Below, in pieces: positions 23,961 through 32,960 of a DNA stretch of 64,000 bases. A model generated the notes under the pieces. It had not been told where the DNA came from, did not search any database, and saw only the letters and a list, made by a program, of their open reading frames with translations. The position numbers and the translations under genes are program-made. This DNA is from Streptomyces sp. NBC_01237 (GTDB taxonomy: Bacteria; Actinomycetota; Actinomycetes; Streptomycetales; Streptomycetaceae): assembly GCF_035917275.1 (NCBI RefSeq), contig NZ_CP108508.1, positions 992,001-1,056,000 on the forward strand, read 5' to 3'. Every line of letters begins with the position of its first letter. Positions within the stretch are counted from its first letter, which is position 1.

Positions 23961-24293
23961 TTACTCCATTGTAGGGAGCCGACGTCCCACTACCCAGTCA
24001 CGAACGAGCTCTACTGCAACTTGAATACTCCCCAATTCGTCTAGCTGTCGGTGCTCGGAATGTGCATCATTTGTCGTAAAATCGATCAGACCAAGCTCCG
24101 AACTGCCGTCCTCCCAAACGGTAACCTCACCGCCCAAATTGCCCACCTCTACGGCCCAGGCAGCGGATTTGTTTGGGAAATCATCACTATCAGGTCGCCT
24201 GATCGTTGACTCCGCTCCAACAAGGGACGCATCGGACTGAATTCGCGCTACGGCCTCAAGCACAGCAGCAAGAAGCGGCAAGCCCCTTAGCAT
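23961..24293 (-). CDS. Putative immunity protein (TriTu-like)
   Basis: The 110-residue protein starts at ATG 24293, preceded by AAGGTGG, 12 bases after the stop of a toxin fragment. It is acidic with no membrane segment; WAVEVGNLGGEVTVWEDGSSELGLIDF is a beta-hairpin pattern like the TriTu immunity family, whose partners are TreTu ADP-ribosylating toxins. The neighbouring fragment looks like TreTu, which supports the pairing. The first ~40 residues are less typical. Codon use is poorer in GC than in the flanking chromosome, as is common for toxin-immunity modules. Confidence 0.55.
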   Translation of the reverse strand: MLRGLPLLAAVLEAVARIQSDASLVGAESTIRRPDSDDFPNKSAAWAVEVGNLGGEVTVWEDGSSELGLIDFTTNDAHSEHRQLDELGSIQVAVELVRDWVVGRRLPTME

Positions 24294-24305
24294 ACGCTAC
24301 CACCT

Positions 24306-24674
24306 TTACGAATTTTCCTTTCTTCCGGCATGCCGGAAGTACCACTCCTCCGCGAGAATGCGTCCGTACAACGTGTCGGGATTTGCCATCTTGTAGTCAC
24401 CAGGACGACCGCCGGCTATGAGAGATGATTTAGGGACATCGAATTCTACATAAATGGAACCTTTATATGTAGCTTGTACGCTTCTGGATCCCCCGGGCTT
24501 ACTACGTACCTATAACCGCCCTTCCCCTCCTGAACCATTCCCGTACTCACCATTTTTTGATATTCGTCTGGCGACATCCAGCGTCCAACGTTAGCCATTC
24601 CGGGACCTGGATCACTACCAGCGTTGCGAACCAGAACCGGCGTCTTGCCTGCGAGCACATAATACGTGTGGGCG
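24306..24674 (-). pseudogene. Orphan C-terminal toxin module with HINT remnant (TreTu-like), frameshifted
   Basis: On the minus strand the module opens with the last strand of a HINT domain (AHTYYVLAGKTPVLVRN) and continues GMANVGRWMSPDEYQKMVS...GGYRYVVSPGDPEAY, the pattern of TreTu-type ADP-ribosyltransferase toxins. At about 24470 the frame breaks: the first frame stops at 24446, while another frame resumes TYKGSIYVEFDVPKSSL and GGRPGDYKMANPDTLYG, ending at 24306. There is no start or N-terminal toxin body, so it is a displaced C-terminal cassette, and the frameshift likely inactivates it. The immunity gene behind it is intact. Confidence 0.7.
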
Positions 24675-25151
24675 CCGGGCGGTCGTCACCTGCATTTTCG
24701 CTGGTCAGTGAATTCCGGCGGGTCCGTGGGCGTGCGTGGAAGCGCCGGGTTGTGCGCCTGTATTGCCGTCGGCGTTGCCGTCAGACGGCTACGTGCGTGA
24801 GGGCGGTGGAGTGGGCTTTGGCCGGTGCCCTGCCCGGGTTGGGGTCGGGCATGGTCAGGGGGCCTTACGCTGGCCCGGCAACTCGGGCAGGTCGTGATCC
24901 TGCACGGAATTTGAACGAGTGGCCCCCTGGCCTTGTCCGACGCGGGCCCCGGCCCGGGGAGGTGGGTAAAGCCCATGGAGCCGACCGGCCCCACCTCCCG
25001 GCCTTCGCCCCGGCCAACTCCCCGCCGTCGCCTCACCGTCGGCCTGGCGTTCGCCGTGCTGGCGCGTCCGGCTTCTCCGCGCCTCCGGCACAACACTGCG
25101 CTGTTTCTGCGCGGCCTGGTCGCTGACCGGCCCGCGGCGGCCGTGCCGCGC

Positions 25152-25173
25152 GCGACCCGCGTCAGCGGGTCGC
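25152..25173. terminator. Short GC-rich hairpin
   Basis: GCGACCCGC (25152-25160) pairs perfectly with GCGGGTCGC (25165-25173) across a 4-base loop. It is followed by a less GC-rich TTGATCAAG stretch. It may end a plus-strand transcript; the 25-kb stretch around it has no convincing gene. Confidence 0.45.
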
Positions 25174-25507
25174 CTTGATCAAGTAAAGAAACTCTGAACA
25201 GCTCATTCTCTGTGACGACTGGACCTGACCTCCTGCCGCTGACAGACGACCTCCGCCCCTCAACCGCGACGCTCCTCCTAGTACAGCGCGTCGAACTCGT
25301 CGCGATCAAGGAGCTCCTCAACCACGCCCATACCGGCGTCAACGCAGCCGTCTTGCCCCCGTCCAAACCCGCCTACAGCGTCAAGCCATCGACCTGCTCG
25401 GCACCGTACTCGGCTGCCCGGTGATGCGAGCCCCAGAGGGGGTCAACCGCCATCATGCGCACCTTCGTCCGCTGACGTTGCCGTCAGCTACTGCCGTCAG
25501 GCACGTC

Positions 25508-25543
25508 TGAGGTCCCGCCGGAGTGCAGCCCAGCGGGACCTCA
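25508..25543. terminator. Terminator of the vWA-PP2C-toxin-immunity operon
   Basis: TGAGGTCCCGC (25508-25518) pairs perfectly over 11 bases with GCGGGACCTCA (25533-25543) around a 14-base loop. It lies 20 bases beyond the minus-strand immunity stop at 25564. Confidence 0.75.
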
Positions 25544-25563
25544 TAAGGCTTCAGCAGGCCTGC

Positions 25564-25896
25564 CTATTCATCACTAATCCGTGCGGCGTCCGGCTTTGCC
25601 CAGTAGATCATGCGATACCCAGACGAATTTGATTTCGGATCCGGTTCGCCGATCTTGATCACGTACTCCACCAACGGATGATCTTCGGAAAATAGCGCGT
25701 CCAGCTCGAAGGTAACCTCTTCGGCATCGTCTTCAAGTTCACTCGATTGACGATGAGTCCAGAAGACCACTTCCACGCGAGCTTCCTCAACACGCACAGC
25801 CACGGCGATCACATCAGTCGAAATCATGCCGAGCAGTGCTTGCACTGCAAGAAGCGTGATCTCGTTCTCGCGCTGATTCCTTTGCTTGTCGGTCAC
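25564..25896 (-). CDS. Putative immunity protein for the HINT toxin
   Basis: The ATG at 25896 overlaps the toxin stop (ATGA), the usual layout for an immunity gene. The 110-residue product is strongly acidic in its centre (SSELEDDAEEVTFELDALFSED) and has no signal peptide or membrane helix, so it should act in the cytoplasm. I do not recognise a named family. The short length, low GC and position directly after the toxin C-terminal domain make neutralisation of that domain the best inference. A hairpin terminator follows. Confidence 0.7.
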   Translation of the reverse strand: MTDKQRNQRENEITLLAVQALLGMISTDVIAVAVRVEEARVEVVFWTHRQSSELEDDAEEVTFELDALFSEDHPLVEYVIKIGEPDPKSNSSGYRMIYWAKPDAARISDE

Positions 25897-28400
25897 GGCG
25901 CGCCCGCCTTGGGATTCATCGGCACAACGCTCGGACTCTTAGTCCCCTTGATCATGAAGATATTCGTGGGAACTCCAAGACGGTTCATAGCTGGATTATT
26001 GTCGTAGCCCACGACGGAAGGAACTCGAATTTGAATATTCCCCGTCTTCGTTATCCCCATGACCTGCGCCGATCCGGAATGGTAGGCGTCGAGCACTGCC
26101 TGCGCGTCTTCTTGCGACTTGAAATAACCTCCGCCTTTATATCCCCTCCCGCCAAGTATGTGCCGTCCCTGCTTCTGACTGCTGATGCTCGCTTTAACCT
26201 GCGGCAATTCGATGACATTACCGGAGGCGTCTGCAATGAACCGTGGGCATGACGAGTTGTGAACGAGGACAGGCGTGGCCCCTGCCAGCACATAGTACGT
26301 GTGCAGGTCGTTGACGGTGAGGTCGTGTGTGCGTTGCAAGCCCTGCTGGTCGCGGGCCTCAGTCACGGCCACGCTAGCGCCGTTCGGGGTGCGCAATTCG
26401 TCGCCCACCCGAAGGTCACCGGCGTTCTTCCACCGCTGGTCATCGGCAAGCCAGAACGGGTGGTTGTCAGTCGCCGTGACGGTGGCGGGGCCCTGCTTGG
26501 TGGTGACAGTGAGCTGGGTGAAGTCCTTGTCGCCCTCGGTGGTGAAGGTGTTGGTCACCGGCCGCGTGGCGGTGCGCTGTGCCTGCGGGTCACTGGCGGC
26601 GACCCAGTCCCCGATACGTATGTCCTCGATAGCCCGGGTGGAGCCGTCCGCCAGCAGCACCTGGGTGCCCGACGGGAAGCTGTGCGGCTTGACGCAGTCT
26701 GCGGCGTCGCGCTCGGATTTCGCCTGGTTGGCGAGTTTCTCCGCATCGACCCTGGCCAGCGCGCGGGCGTCGATCAGGGTGTTGGCGCGGAGTGGGTAGC
26801 TGAGGGTGATCTTGCAGCTACAAGCCTGGGCTCTGGCGTTGGCCTGCGCCTTGTTGCGGTCCGAGACCGAGGCGTAGAGCGGTCCGGCTCCTGGGTTGGA
26901 GCATTTCAGGGTGCCCGAGACGCTGTTGCCCCGGACGGGGAAGGTGCGCTGTGGGCTGGTGCACTGGCCGGCGGGTTTGCCGTCGATGGAGAAGGTCGCG
27001 CTCATCACGGCGGTGACCGCGCCTTTGGTGACGCGTTCCTTACGGGCAATGGAGCTGACCTCGCCGGTGAAGTTCTGGGTGGCGGTGCAGCCCGCCGGGC
27101 TGCAGTCCATCTCGCCCGCGCTGTCCATGGTGAAGTTGATGCCGTGGTCGGTCGCGTCCTTGAGCTGGGCGGTGTACTCGACCAGGGTGTCGAACATCTT
27201 GTCGGCGGCGTCGGCGAGGATGGGGGTCAGGTCCATTCCCTCGCCGTCGCCGGACTCCAGGGGCCCGGTGGTCACCTTGGGGGGTGCTGTCGGCTCCTCT
27301 CCGTTCTCAAGCTGGTCCTTCATGTCGGAGAGGTTTTCGCGGAGGTCGTAGGCCTCCAGCCTCAATACCCGGTGCGGCTTCTTCTTCGTCACCAGCAGGC
27401 GGCCGGCCGAGGTGTCGATGCCGAGCGCAGGCGTACCGTTCACGCTCAGCTGCTGTCTCCCGGACGTGGTCTTCGACTCGTTCGCTGCTTGCGGTGACTT
27501 CTCCAGGCTGGTCAGAGCCTTGGCCAGCACGTTCGCCAGTTCCGGCGGGGCGATGGTGCGGGCCAGCGCTTTGTCCATGAGATCGGAGCCGTCGTCCAGC
27601 CCCACCATCCACTCGCTGGGCGGTGCCTCCTCGCCCGCCGTCACGTCTTTCCTGGGGGCGGGGTCGGACTGCCACCGCAGGAACGTCTTGCCGCCGATGC
27701 GCAGCACATCCTGGCCGTTGCTGTCCTTGCCGGTGCTGTTCCGGCCGGAGGAGGTGGTGCCGAACTGGCTGCCGCTGGCGGTGACGGTGATCTCGTTCTC
27801 GGTGATGCCGAGGAACGAGGTGTCCTTGTAGCGCAGGCCAGGGGCGTTGGCCAGGTCGTCAACAGCTTCCCTGAACGGCTTGAGGTTCCGCTGAGCTGCC
27901 TTCGCCGCATGGGAGTCGGAGGACGAGGACGTGAGGGACAGGAGCCCTGCCACCAATGCCAGGGCCAGGACTCCGGTCCCCATCAGGCTCACCAGCTTCT
28001 GGCGTGGGGAGAGTTGGCGGTATCGGCGTAACAGCGTCAGGGGCCGGCCCGGCGGGCTTGCGGGTGCGCCTGCGGATGGGCTGCTACCGGGCACGGTCGG
28101 GGGCGGCGGTTGTTGAGGTGGGGAGCCTGCGGGTGTGGGGCCGGCTGGTGCCGGCGGCGGCCCCTGCGCGGGCGAGGACGGGGCTGCCGGTGCGCCGGGG
28201 GATGAGGGAGTGGCGGAGTCAGGGGTCGGGTGCGCGGCGGGGGGCCTTGCCGGTGGCGGTGGTGTGGAGCGGGGGGGTTGCTGCGAGGTGCTTGGTGTCG
28301 CCCCGTCTGTCCGTGGGTGTTGACCGGACTCGCCCGCGCTGCCCTGTCTGCCGGTTCCGCCCGGCCCGTCCGACCCGGACTTCCAGGAGTGGTCTCCCAT
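25893..28400 (-). CDS. Membrane-anchored polymorphic toxin with HINT domain and Ntox50-like C-terminus
   Basis: The ATG at 28400 (MGDHSWKSG; a TTG six bases upstream is also possible, AAGGA behind it) gives 835 residues. Residues ~1-115 are Pro/Ser-rich and cytoplasmic; ~125-150 is a single membrane helix (KLVSLMGTGVLALALVAGLL); an extracytoplasmic stalk follows. A HINT autoprocessing domain at about 585-715 runs from FPSGTQVLLADGSTRAIEDI to DLHTYYVLAGATPVLVHN. The last ~120 residues (RHILGGRGYKGGGYFKS ... NIFMIKGTKSPSVVPMNP) resemble Ntox50, a BECR-fold RNase-type toxin. HINT cleavage would release this tip. The toxin-family assignment is moderate. Confidence 0.8.
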   Translation of the reverse strand: MGDHSWKSGSDGPGGTGRQGSAGESGQHPRTDGATPSTSQQPPRSTPPPPARPPAAHPTPDSATPSSPGAPAAPSSPAQGPPPAPAGPTPAGSPPQQPPPPTVPGSSPSAGAPASPPGRPLTLLRRYRQLSPRQKLVSLMGTGVLALALVAGLLSLTSSSSDSHAAKAAQRNLKPFREAVDDLANAPGLRYKDTSFLGITENEITVTASGSQFGTTSSGRNSTGKDSNGQDVLRIGGKTFLRWQSDPAPRKDVTAGEEAPPSEWMVGLDDGSDLMDKALARTIAPPELANVLAKALTSLEKSPQAANESKTTSGRQQLSVNGTPALGIDTSAGRLLVTKKKPHRVLRLEAYDLRENLSDMKDQLENGEEPTAPPKVTTGPLESGDGEGMDLTPILADAADKMFDTLVEYTAQLKDATDHGINFTMDSAGEMDCSPAGCTATQNFTGEVSSIARKERVTKGAVTAVMSATFSIDGKPAGQCTSPQRTFPVRGNSVSGTLKCSNPGAGPLYASVSDRNKAQANARAQACSCKITLSYPLRANTLIDARALARVDAEKLANQAKSERDAADCVKPHSFPSGTQVLLADGSTRAIEDIRIGDWVAASDPQAQRTATRPVTNTFTTEGDKDFTQLTVTTKQGPATVTATDNHPFWLADDQRWKNAGDLRVGDELRTPNGASVAVTEARDQQGLQRTHDLTVNDLHTYYVLAGATPVLVHNSSCPRFIADASGNVIELPQVKASISSQKQGRHILGGRGYKGGGYFKSQEDAQAVLDAYHSGSAQVMGITKTGNIQIRVPSVVGYDNNPAMNRLGVPTNIFMIKGTKSPSVVPMNPKAGAP

Positions 28401-28402
28401 GG

Positions 28403-28825
28403 TCAATCCCGCTTTCCTTGTTTGTGTTCGTGAAGCCCGCGGTGTGTTCGTTCCAGTGCGGCCTTACATGCTTCGACGGCGCCGAGCTCCGAATTCGCGG
28501 CACTGGACACGCCGTCGGCGACGGCGAACACGATGCTGCCGGTGGCCTCGTGGACCGCGGCACGCGCCGCGTCCTGGCGGGGCCGGCGGTAGTAGCGGTG
28601 CTTGGCGCCGCGCACCGATGCGAAGCGAATACAGAGAACCGGCGTCGACCGGCCGTCGCACTCGGTATCAGGCAAGTCGCACGCGTACTGGCCCGGCGGC
28701 CGGGCCTCGAACTCGGGACCCGGCGTACCCACGGCTACCTGCTGCCACGGCACGGCCCAGGCGGCCGGGGACGAGGTGGGCGGGGCAGGCACCTTGAGCC
28801 GGTGGCGGTCTACGGGCGCGTTCAT
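28403..28825 (-). CDS. Truncated PP2C-type Ser/Thr phosphatase
   Basis: The ATG at 28825 overlaps the vWA stop (ATGA) and its TGA overlaps the toxin start. The 140 residues carry a Pro-rich leader and then the first PP2C motifs: ASVRGAKHRYYRRPRQDA and GSIVFAVADGVSSAANSELGA, including the metal-binding Asp of ADG. The protein stops just after the first helix, where PP2C phosphatases usually continue for another ~150 residues with the remaining metal ligands. It is therefore unlikely to be active alone. vWA (TerY-like) and PP2C proteins are a known pair, which supports the family call; loss of the C-terminal half is the odd feature. Confidence 0.7.
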   Translation of the reverse strand: MNAPVDRHRLKVPAPPTSSPAAWAVPWQQVAVGTPGPEFEARPPGQYACDLPDTECDGRSTPVLCIRFASVRGAKHRYYRRPRQDAARAAVHEATGSIVFAVADGVSSAANSELGAVEACKAALERTHRGLHEHKQGKRD

Positions 28826-29502
28826 CGGACCTCGTCGATTGCCATGCTGAACTGGTCCGGGCGGTTCACCACGAGCTCCGGTATGCCCGAGCCCACTGCG
28901 TGGCCGGAGGCGACGAGGCTCGCGGTGAGTGCGTGGAAGAACTCGGCGACCGCCTGCCCGATGCCGGTTCCGGGCTTGGCCACGAAGGCGAACTCCGGCC
29001 GGGTGGCCACCTCCACCATCGTGGAGGCCTGGGCGTCGCCGATTCCGCAGGCCACGATGTTGGGGACGGTCGGCGTCCGGGCCCGGTCGGTGAGCCGGCT
29101 GTGCGGGCGCCGCCAGGCTCCACCGTCCGTCGGCTGTCCGTCGCTGAGAAAGAACACCACCGGCCGGTGCACCTTGTAGCCCTCACTGCGCAGCCACTGG
29201 ACGTCTGCCGGGATCCGGCCCAGCAGGTCCTCGAAGACCGCCTCGTAGTTGGTCAGGCCCCGGATCTCGATCTTGGGCAGGCTGGTCTCGTGTCGCATGT
29301 CGGCCACCGCCAGGCGTACCTGTACGTCGTCGGAGAAGCCCAGTACCGCCAGCCGCAGTTTGGCCGCGACCATGGGCTCGGCCCGCAGTCCCTCGCAGAG
29401 CGAGTGCAGGCCGTTGGTGAGATCGCCCTCGTACGGGGCCATCGAGCCGGATTCGTCGGCCAGCACGTAGGCCGGCAGCACTACACCCTTGGTTTCCGCC
29501 AT
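28822..29502 (-). CDS. TerY-like von Willebrand A domain protein
   Basis: The ATG at 29502 (MAETKGVVLPAYVLADESGSM) is preferred to upstream in-frame starts that give a non-conserved leader; 226 residues, essentially one vWA domain. The metal-ion site is present: DESGSM near residue 17, the Thr of RGLTNYEAV, and LSDGQPTDG. This matches the TerY subgroup, found with PP2C phosphatases and kinases in tellurite/stress-type loci. It is the first gene of the overlapping operon leading to the HINT toxin and is divergent from the SARP regulator, sharing a ~365-base regulatory region. Confidence 0.88.
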   Translation of the reverse strand: MAETKGVVLPAYVLADESGSMAPYEGDLTNGLHSLCEGLRAEPMVAAKLRLAVLGFSDDVQVRLAVADMRHETSLPKIEIRGLTNYEAVFEDLLGRIPADVQWLRSEGYKVHRPVVFFLSDGQPTDGGAWRRPHSRLTDRARTPTVPNIVACGIGDAQASTMVEVATRPEFAFVAKPGTGIGQAVAEFFHALTASLVASGHAVGSGIPELVVNRPDQFSMAIDEVR

Positions 29503-29867
29503 GTGGACCTGTTCCTCACTTCTGTTCCGCACGTCGCACCCTGATGGCCTGCTTCCGGCCAACCAGCTTCTGACCGCTGGGACTTGCCCCATTTGCCCGC
29601 CGACCACGGGTGTCGCAGCGCTACCCTTCGCAGGAAAGGCGGATCTTGCGAACACCCAGCGGCCGGAACAGTGCGGCGCGGACGGGCCGAGCAGAACGGG
29701 GAAGAGATCCACTCGTGTCCTTCCCATCCCCCGTCCCGTACTGCCGAGGGATGCCGTGCCGAACTCCGTTGCAGGCAGGCGACCTGGCCTCCGGTCCTGC
29801 GCGGTCTCGCCAACGATGGCCGCACGCGTTTCAGCGCGGATGAAATTTTGATGATGTGCGAGGTGGC

Positions 29868-32810
29868 ATGAGGGAAAGCCAGGGGCCAGCGACGGGCGGC
29901 GGGGCTTCGGGGCGGCTTCGTATCGACGTACTCGGCCCGGTCTCCGTACGCTGCGGCACGACCTCTCTGGACGCCGGTCCCGTGCGAAGGCAGGCCGTGC
30001 TGGTGGCGCTGGTTCTGCGCCGGAGCGGACCGGTCAGCTACGGGCAGCTGCTCGACGACGTATGGGGCACGCACCCGCCGGAAACCGGCCACCGCGTACT
30101 TCCCAGCTACGTCTTCGCGTTGCGCAAGGCGCTCGACCCGCAGGGAGCCGGGCCCAAGGCGTCCGTGATCCGCAGCGGTGGCGGCGGATACCGCTTCGTC
30201 CTCGACACCCTCGAACTGGACATCGCGGAACTCGACGCACACACCCAGGCGGCGCGACGGGCCAAGGACGCGGGCGACCTGGCCACCGCCACGGACAGAT
30301 TCACCGCCGCACTCGCCCTGTTTCGCGGAGAACCGCTGGCCGGGCTGCCCGGCCCGTTCGCCCAGGGCGAGCGGCACTTGCTGACAACACGCCGCAGCGC
30401 GCTCCAGACAGGAAGACTGGAGTGCCTGGTCGGACTCGGGCGCTCCAGTGACACCCTCGACGAGCTGGCGGCGCTCACCCTGTCCGACCCCCTCAACGAA
30501 CCTCTGTCCGCGCTGCGCATGCGTGCCCTGTACGCGGTCGAGCGGCAGGACGAGGCACTGAAAGTGTTCGAGGCCATGCGTGTGCGGCTCGCCGACGAAC
30601 TCGGGGTCAGCCCCGGCAAGCAGATCCGGCGTGTCCACGAGGCGGTCCTGCGACGCGACGACGCGTTCCTCCTCGACCCCGCACCGGCCCGCCCGGCCCG
30701 GGCGCGGCGCGTCGTGAACGATCTGCCCGGAGCGGCGGCGCAGCTCACCGGACGCATCGACGAACTGGGCAGGCTCACCGCGCCGTCCCCGTCCGGGTCG
30801 GTGTCGGTCGTGACGGTGGACGGCACCGCGGGCGTCGGCAAGACCACGCTCGTCCTCCAGGCCGCCCACCAGCTGCGCAGCGACTACCCGGACGGCAGCC
30901 TCTACCTGGACCTGCAGGCATACAGCGAAGACCGCCGGAGCCTCGCCCCGCAACGCGCGCTACGCAGACTGCTGCGGTCCCTGGGGGAACCCAGCGAGGA
31001 GGCCAGCGACCTCGACGAGCTCACCGCGGCGTGGCGCACCGCGACGAGTTCGTTGCGGCTTCTGCTGGTGCTGGACGACGCCGCCGGCGCCCGGCAGGTC
31101 GGGCCGCTGCTCCCGGCCGGGCCGGGCAGCCTTGTTCTGGTCACCGGCCGCCGCAGGCTGGCAGACCTCGACGCCGACCTCAGGATCACCCTGGAGCCGC
31201 TGGAAACAGGCGGCTCCGTGTCGCTCCTGGGGCGGCTCGCGGGGAAGGACCGCGCCGAGCGTGAGCCGGAGGCACTGCACGAACTGGCCCGGCTGTGCGA
31301 CGGGCTGCCCCTGGCACTGCGGATCGTCGGGGCACGGCTGCAGACCCGGCCCACGTGGACGCTGGCGTACATGGTGGAACGCATGGCCGGTGACGAAGGG
31401 CGGCTCGGTGAACTCAGCGCCGGGGACCGCAGTGTGGAAGCCGCGTTCCGTCTCTCCTACGAACAGCTCCCGCCGCCGTTGCGGCACGGATTCCGTGTCC
31501 TGGGCATCGCGCCGACGGCCGAGGTCGACCGGCTGGGCACGGCAGCCATGCTGGGCTGCCCGGCCGCTGACGCGGAGGAGGTACTGGAGGGCTTGGTCGA
31601 CGCCAGTCTGCTCCAGCAGCCGGGCCCGGGCCGCTACCGACTCCACGATCTCGTCAGGACCCACGCCCGGCGGCTCGCCCGCACCATTCCTGCCGAGGAG
31701 ATCCCGGCGCGCACCGCCGTGCTCCGCCTCTACCTGGACGCGGGCCGCATCGCCAGCGACTGGGGCCCCGACGGATTCCCCACCGGACCGCAGCCGACCG
31801 GCACAGCGTTCTCGGACTGGAAGGAGGCGGAGAAGTGGCTGGACGCGGCAGGCGCGGAACTGCCGGACGTCGTGGCCTACGCCGTAGCGCTGGGGGAAAC
31901 GGATCACGCCTGCTGGATCGCGGAGGCCCTGAGCGACTACCTGCTGCGCCGCGGGCGCTATCACGAGTGCCGTACCGCCCTGGAGACCGCACTCGCCCTT
32001 GCGGACGAGGCGACCGACCGCCGGATGGCCGCCGCCCTGCGCAGTTGCATGGGAATGATCGACTTCTATCAGGGGCGGTTCGCAAAGGCCCGCACATGGT
32101 TCGCCGCCGCTCTCCGGATCAGCCGCCACGCGGCACAACCCCGTGAAGAGGCCCGTGCCCTCACCGGGCTGGGCGCCACCGACCTGAACTCCGGCCGGGG
32201 TGAGGAAGCGGCCGGCCCGTTGGTCACAGCGGTAGCCCTGGCCGAGGCAGAAGGCGACCGCTGGCTCGCCGGACTGTCGCTCGGCACGCTCGGCATGATG
32301 TACCACGTACAAGGACACAACGCCGCGGCACTGGACTGCCTCGGCCGCGCCTACCTCCACGCCGAGGCCAGCGACAGACCCCACTTGGTGAGCCGGGCCC
32401 TGTGCGGCATCGCGGACGTCCAACTCGCCCTGGGCCGCAATGACGCGGCGAGAGACATGTTCCGCCGCGCCATGGACCTGATCGCACAGGACGACGACGG
32501 ATTGTTCCAGGCGCTCCTGCTGGCCCGGCTGGGCACAGCGGAGGAAGGCACCGGCGACGCGGACAGCGCCCTCGCCCACCACCATGAGGCACTCGCCCGG
32601 CACGACCTGCTCGACTCGTTGGCCGAACCGCAGTACTACCGCCTGGAGATGGACATCCGCTGCCGTCTCGGCCAGACGTACGCAGCGACGGGACGCCGCC
32701 GTGAGGCGCGCGAACAGTTCCAAGCCGCCCTCGCCGTACCCGGCGCCGAAGCCCACATCTTCGAACACGCACGGGCCGAAGCAGGGCTGCGCGCCAGCGG
32801 GACTGCATGA
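29868..32810 (+). CDS. AfsR-like SARP regulator with NB-ARC ATPase and TPR domains
   Basis: The start is ATG 29868 or GTG 29856; the former has GAGG just upstream. The ~980-residue protein has a SARP winged-helix domain (LRIDVLGPVSVRCG, residues ~10-100) and a bacterial transcriptional activation domain (LDIAELDAHTQAAR..., ~105-255). An NB-ARC ATPase follows (GTAGVGKTT P-loop near 315, LLLVLDDA, CDGLPLALRI), then TPR-like repeats to the end. This is the AfsR layout: the sensor regulates antibiotic or developmental genes. Here it sits next to the vWA/toxin operon, so it may control that operon; no biosynthetic genes are nearby. Cytoplasmic. Confidence 0.93.
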   Translation: MRESQGPATGGGASGRLRIDVLGPVSVRCGTTSLDAGPVRRQAVLVALVLRRSGPVSYGQLLDDVWGTHPPETGHRVLPSYVFALRKALDPQGAGPKASVIRSGGGGYRFVLDTLELDIAELDAHTQAARRAKDAGDLATATDRFTAALALFRGEPLAGLPGPFAQGERHLLTTRRSALQTGRLECLVGLGRSSDTLDELAALTLSDPLNEPLSALRMRALYAVERQDEALKVFEAMRVRLADELGVSPGKQIRRVHEAVLRRDDAFLLDPAPARPARARRVVNDLPGAAAQLTGRIDELGRLTAPSPSGSVSVVTVDGTAGVGKTTLVLQAAHQLRSDYPDGSLYLDLQAYSEDRRSLAPQRALRRLLRSLGEPSEEASDLDELTAAWRTATSSLRLLLVLDDAAGARQVGPLLPAGPGSLVLVTGRRRLADLDADLRITLEPLETGGSVSLLGRLAGKDRAEREPEALHELARLCDGLPLALRIVGARLQTRPTWTLAYMVERMAGDEGRLGELSAGDRSVEAAFRLSYEQLPPPLRHGFRVLGIAPTAEVDRLGTAAMLGCPAADAEEVLEGLVDASLLQQPGPGRYRLHDLVRTHARRLARTIPAEEIPARTAVLRLYLDAGRIASDWGPDGFPTGPQPTGTAFSDWKEAEKWLDAAGAELPDVVAYAVALGETDHACWIAEALSDYLLRRGRYHECRTALETALALADEATDRRMAAALRSCMGMIDFYQGRFAKARTWFAAALRISRHAAQPREEARALTGLGATDLNSGRGEEAAGPLVTAVALAEAEGDRWLAGLSLGTLGMMYHVQGHNAAALDCLGRAYLHAEASDRPHLVSRALCGIADVQLALGRNDAARDMFRRAMDLIAQDDDGLFQALLLARLGTAEEGTGDADSALAHHHEALARHDLLDSLAEPQYYRLEMDIRCRLGQTYAATGRRREAREQFQAALAVPGAEAHIFEHARAEAGLRASGTA

Positions 32811-32960
32811 CCTGTGGGAAGCGCGCTCCTGGGAATTCGGGCGCAGAGACAGAGAAACCCGCGCGCCCGGACCGGACGAGTTCATCCTTTCAGGGAGCGG
32901 CGAAACGTATCTTGCGGTGGGCGGGGCATGGGCCGGTGTGTGGTGTGGCACGGTCGGGTC

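Larger units (their letters stand above)
24675..25563. other. 889-base stretch without an intact gene, holding a recombinase remnant
   Basis: Between the orphan toxin module and the immunity gene at 25564 no full gene is supported. On the plus strand, 25254-25436 encodes a broken C-terminus of a second tyrosine recombinase: ELVAIKELLNHAHTGVNAAV, then after a frame change VQTRLQRQAIDLLGTVLG. The rest is GC-rich DNA without recognisable protein similarity. It reads as a junction zone where toxin cassettes and mobile-element debris recombined. Confidence 0.6.
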
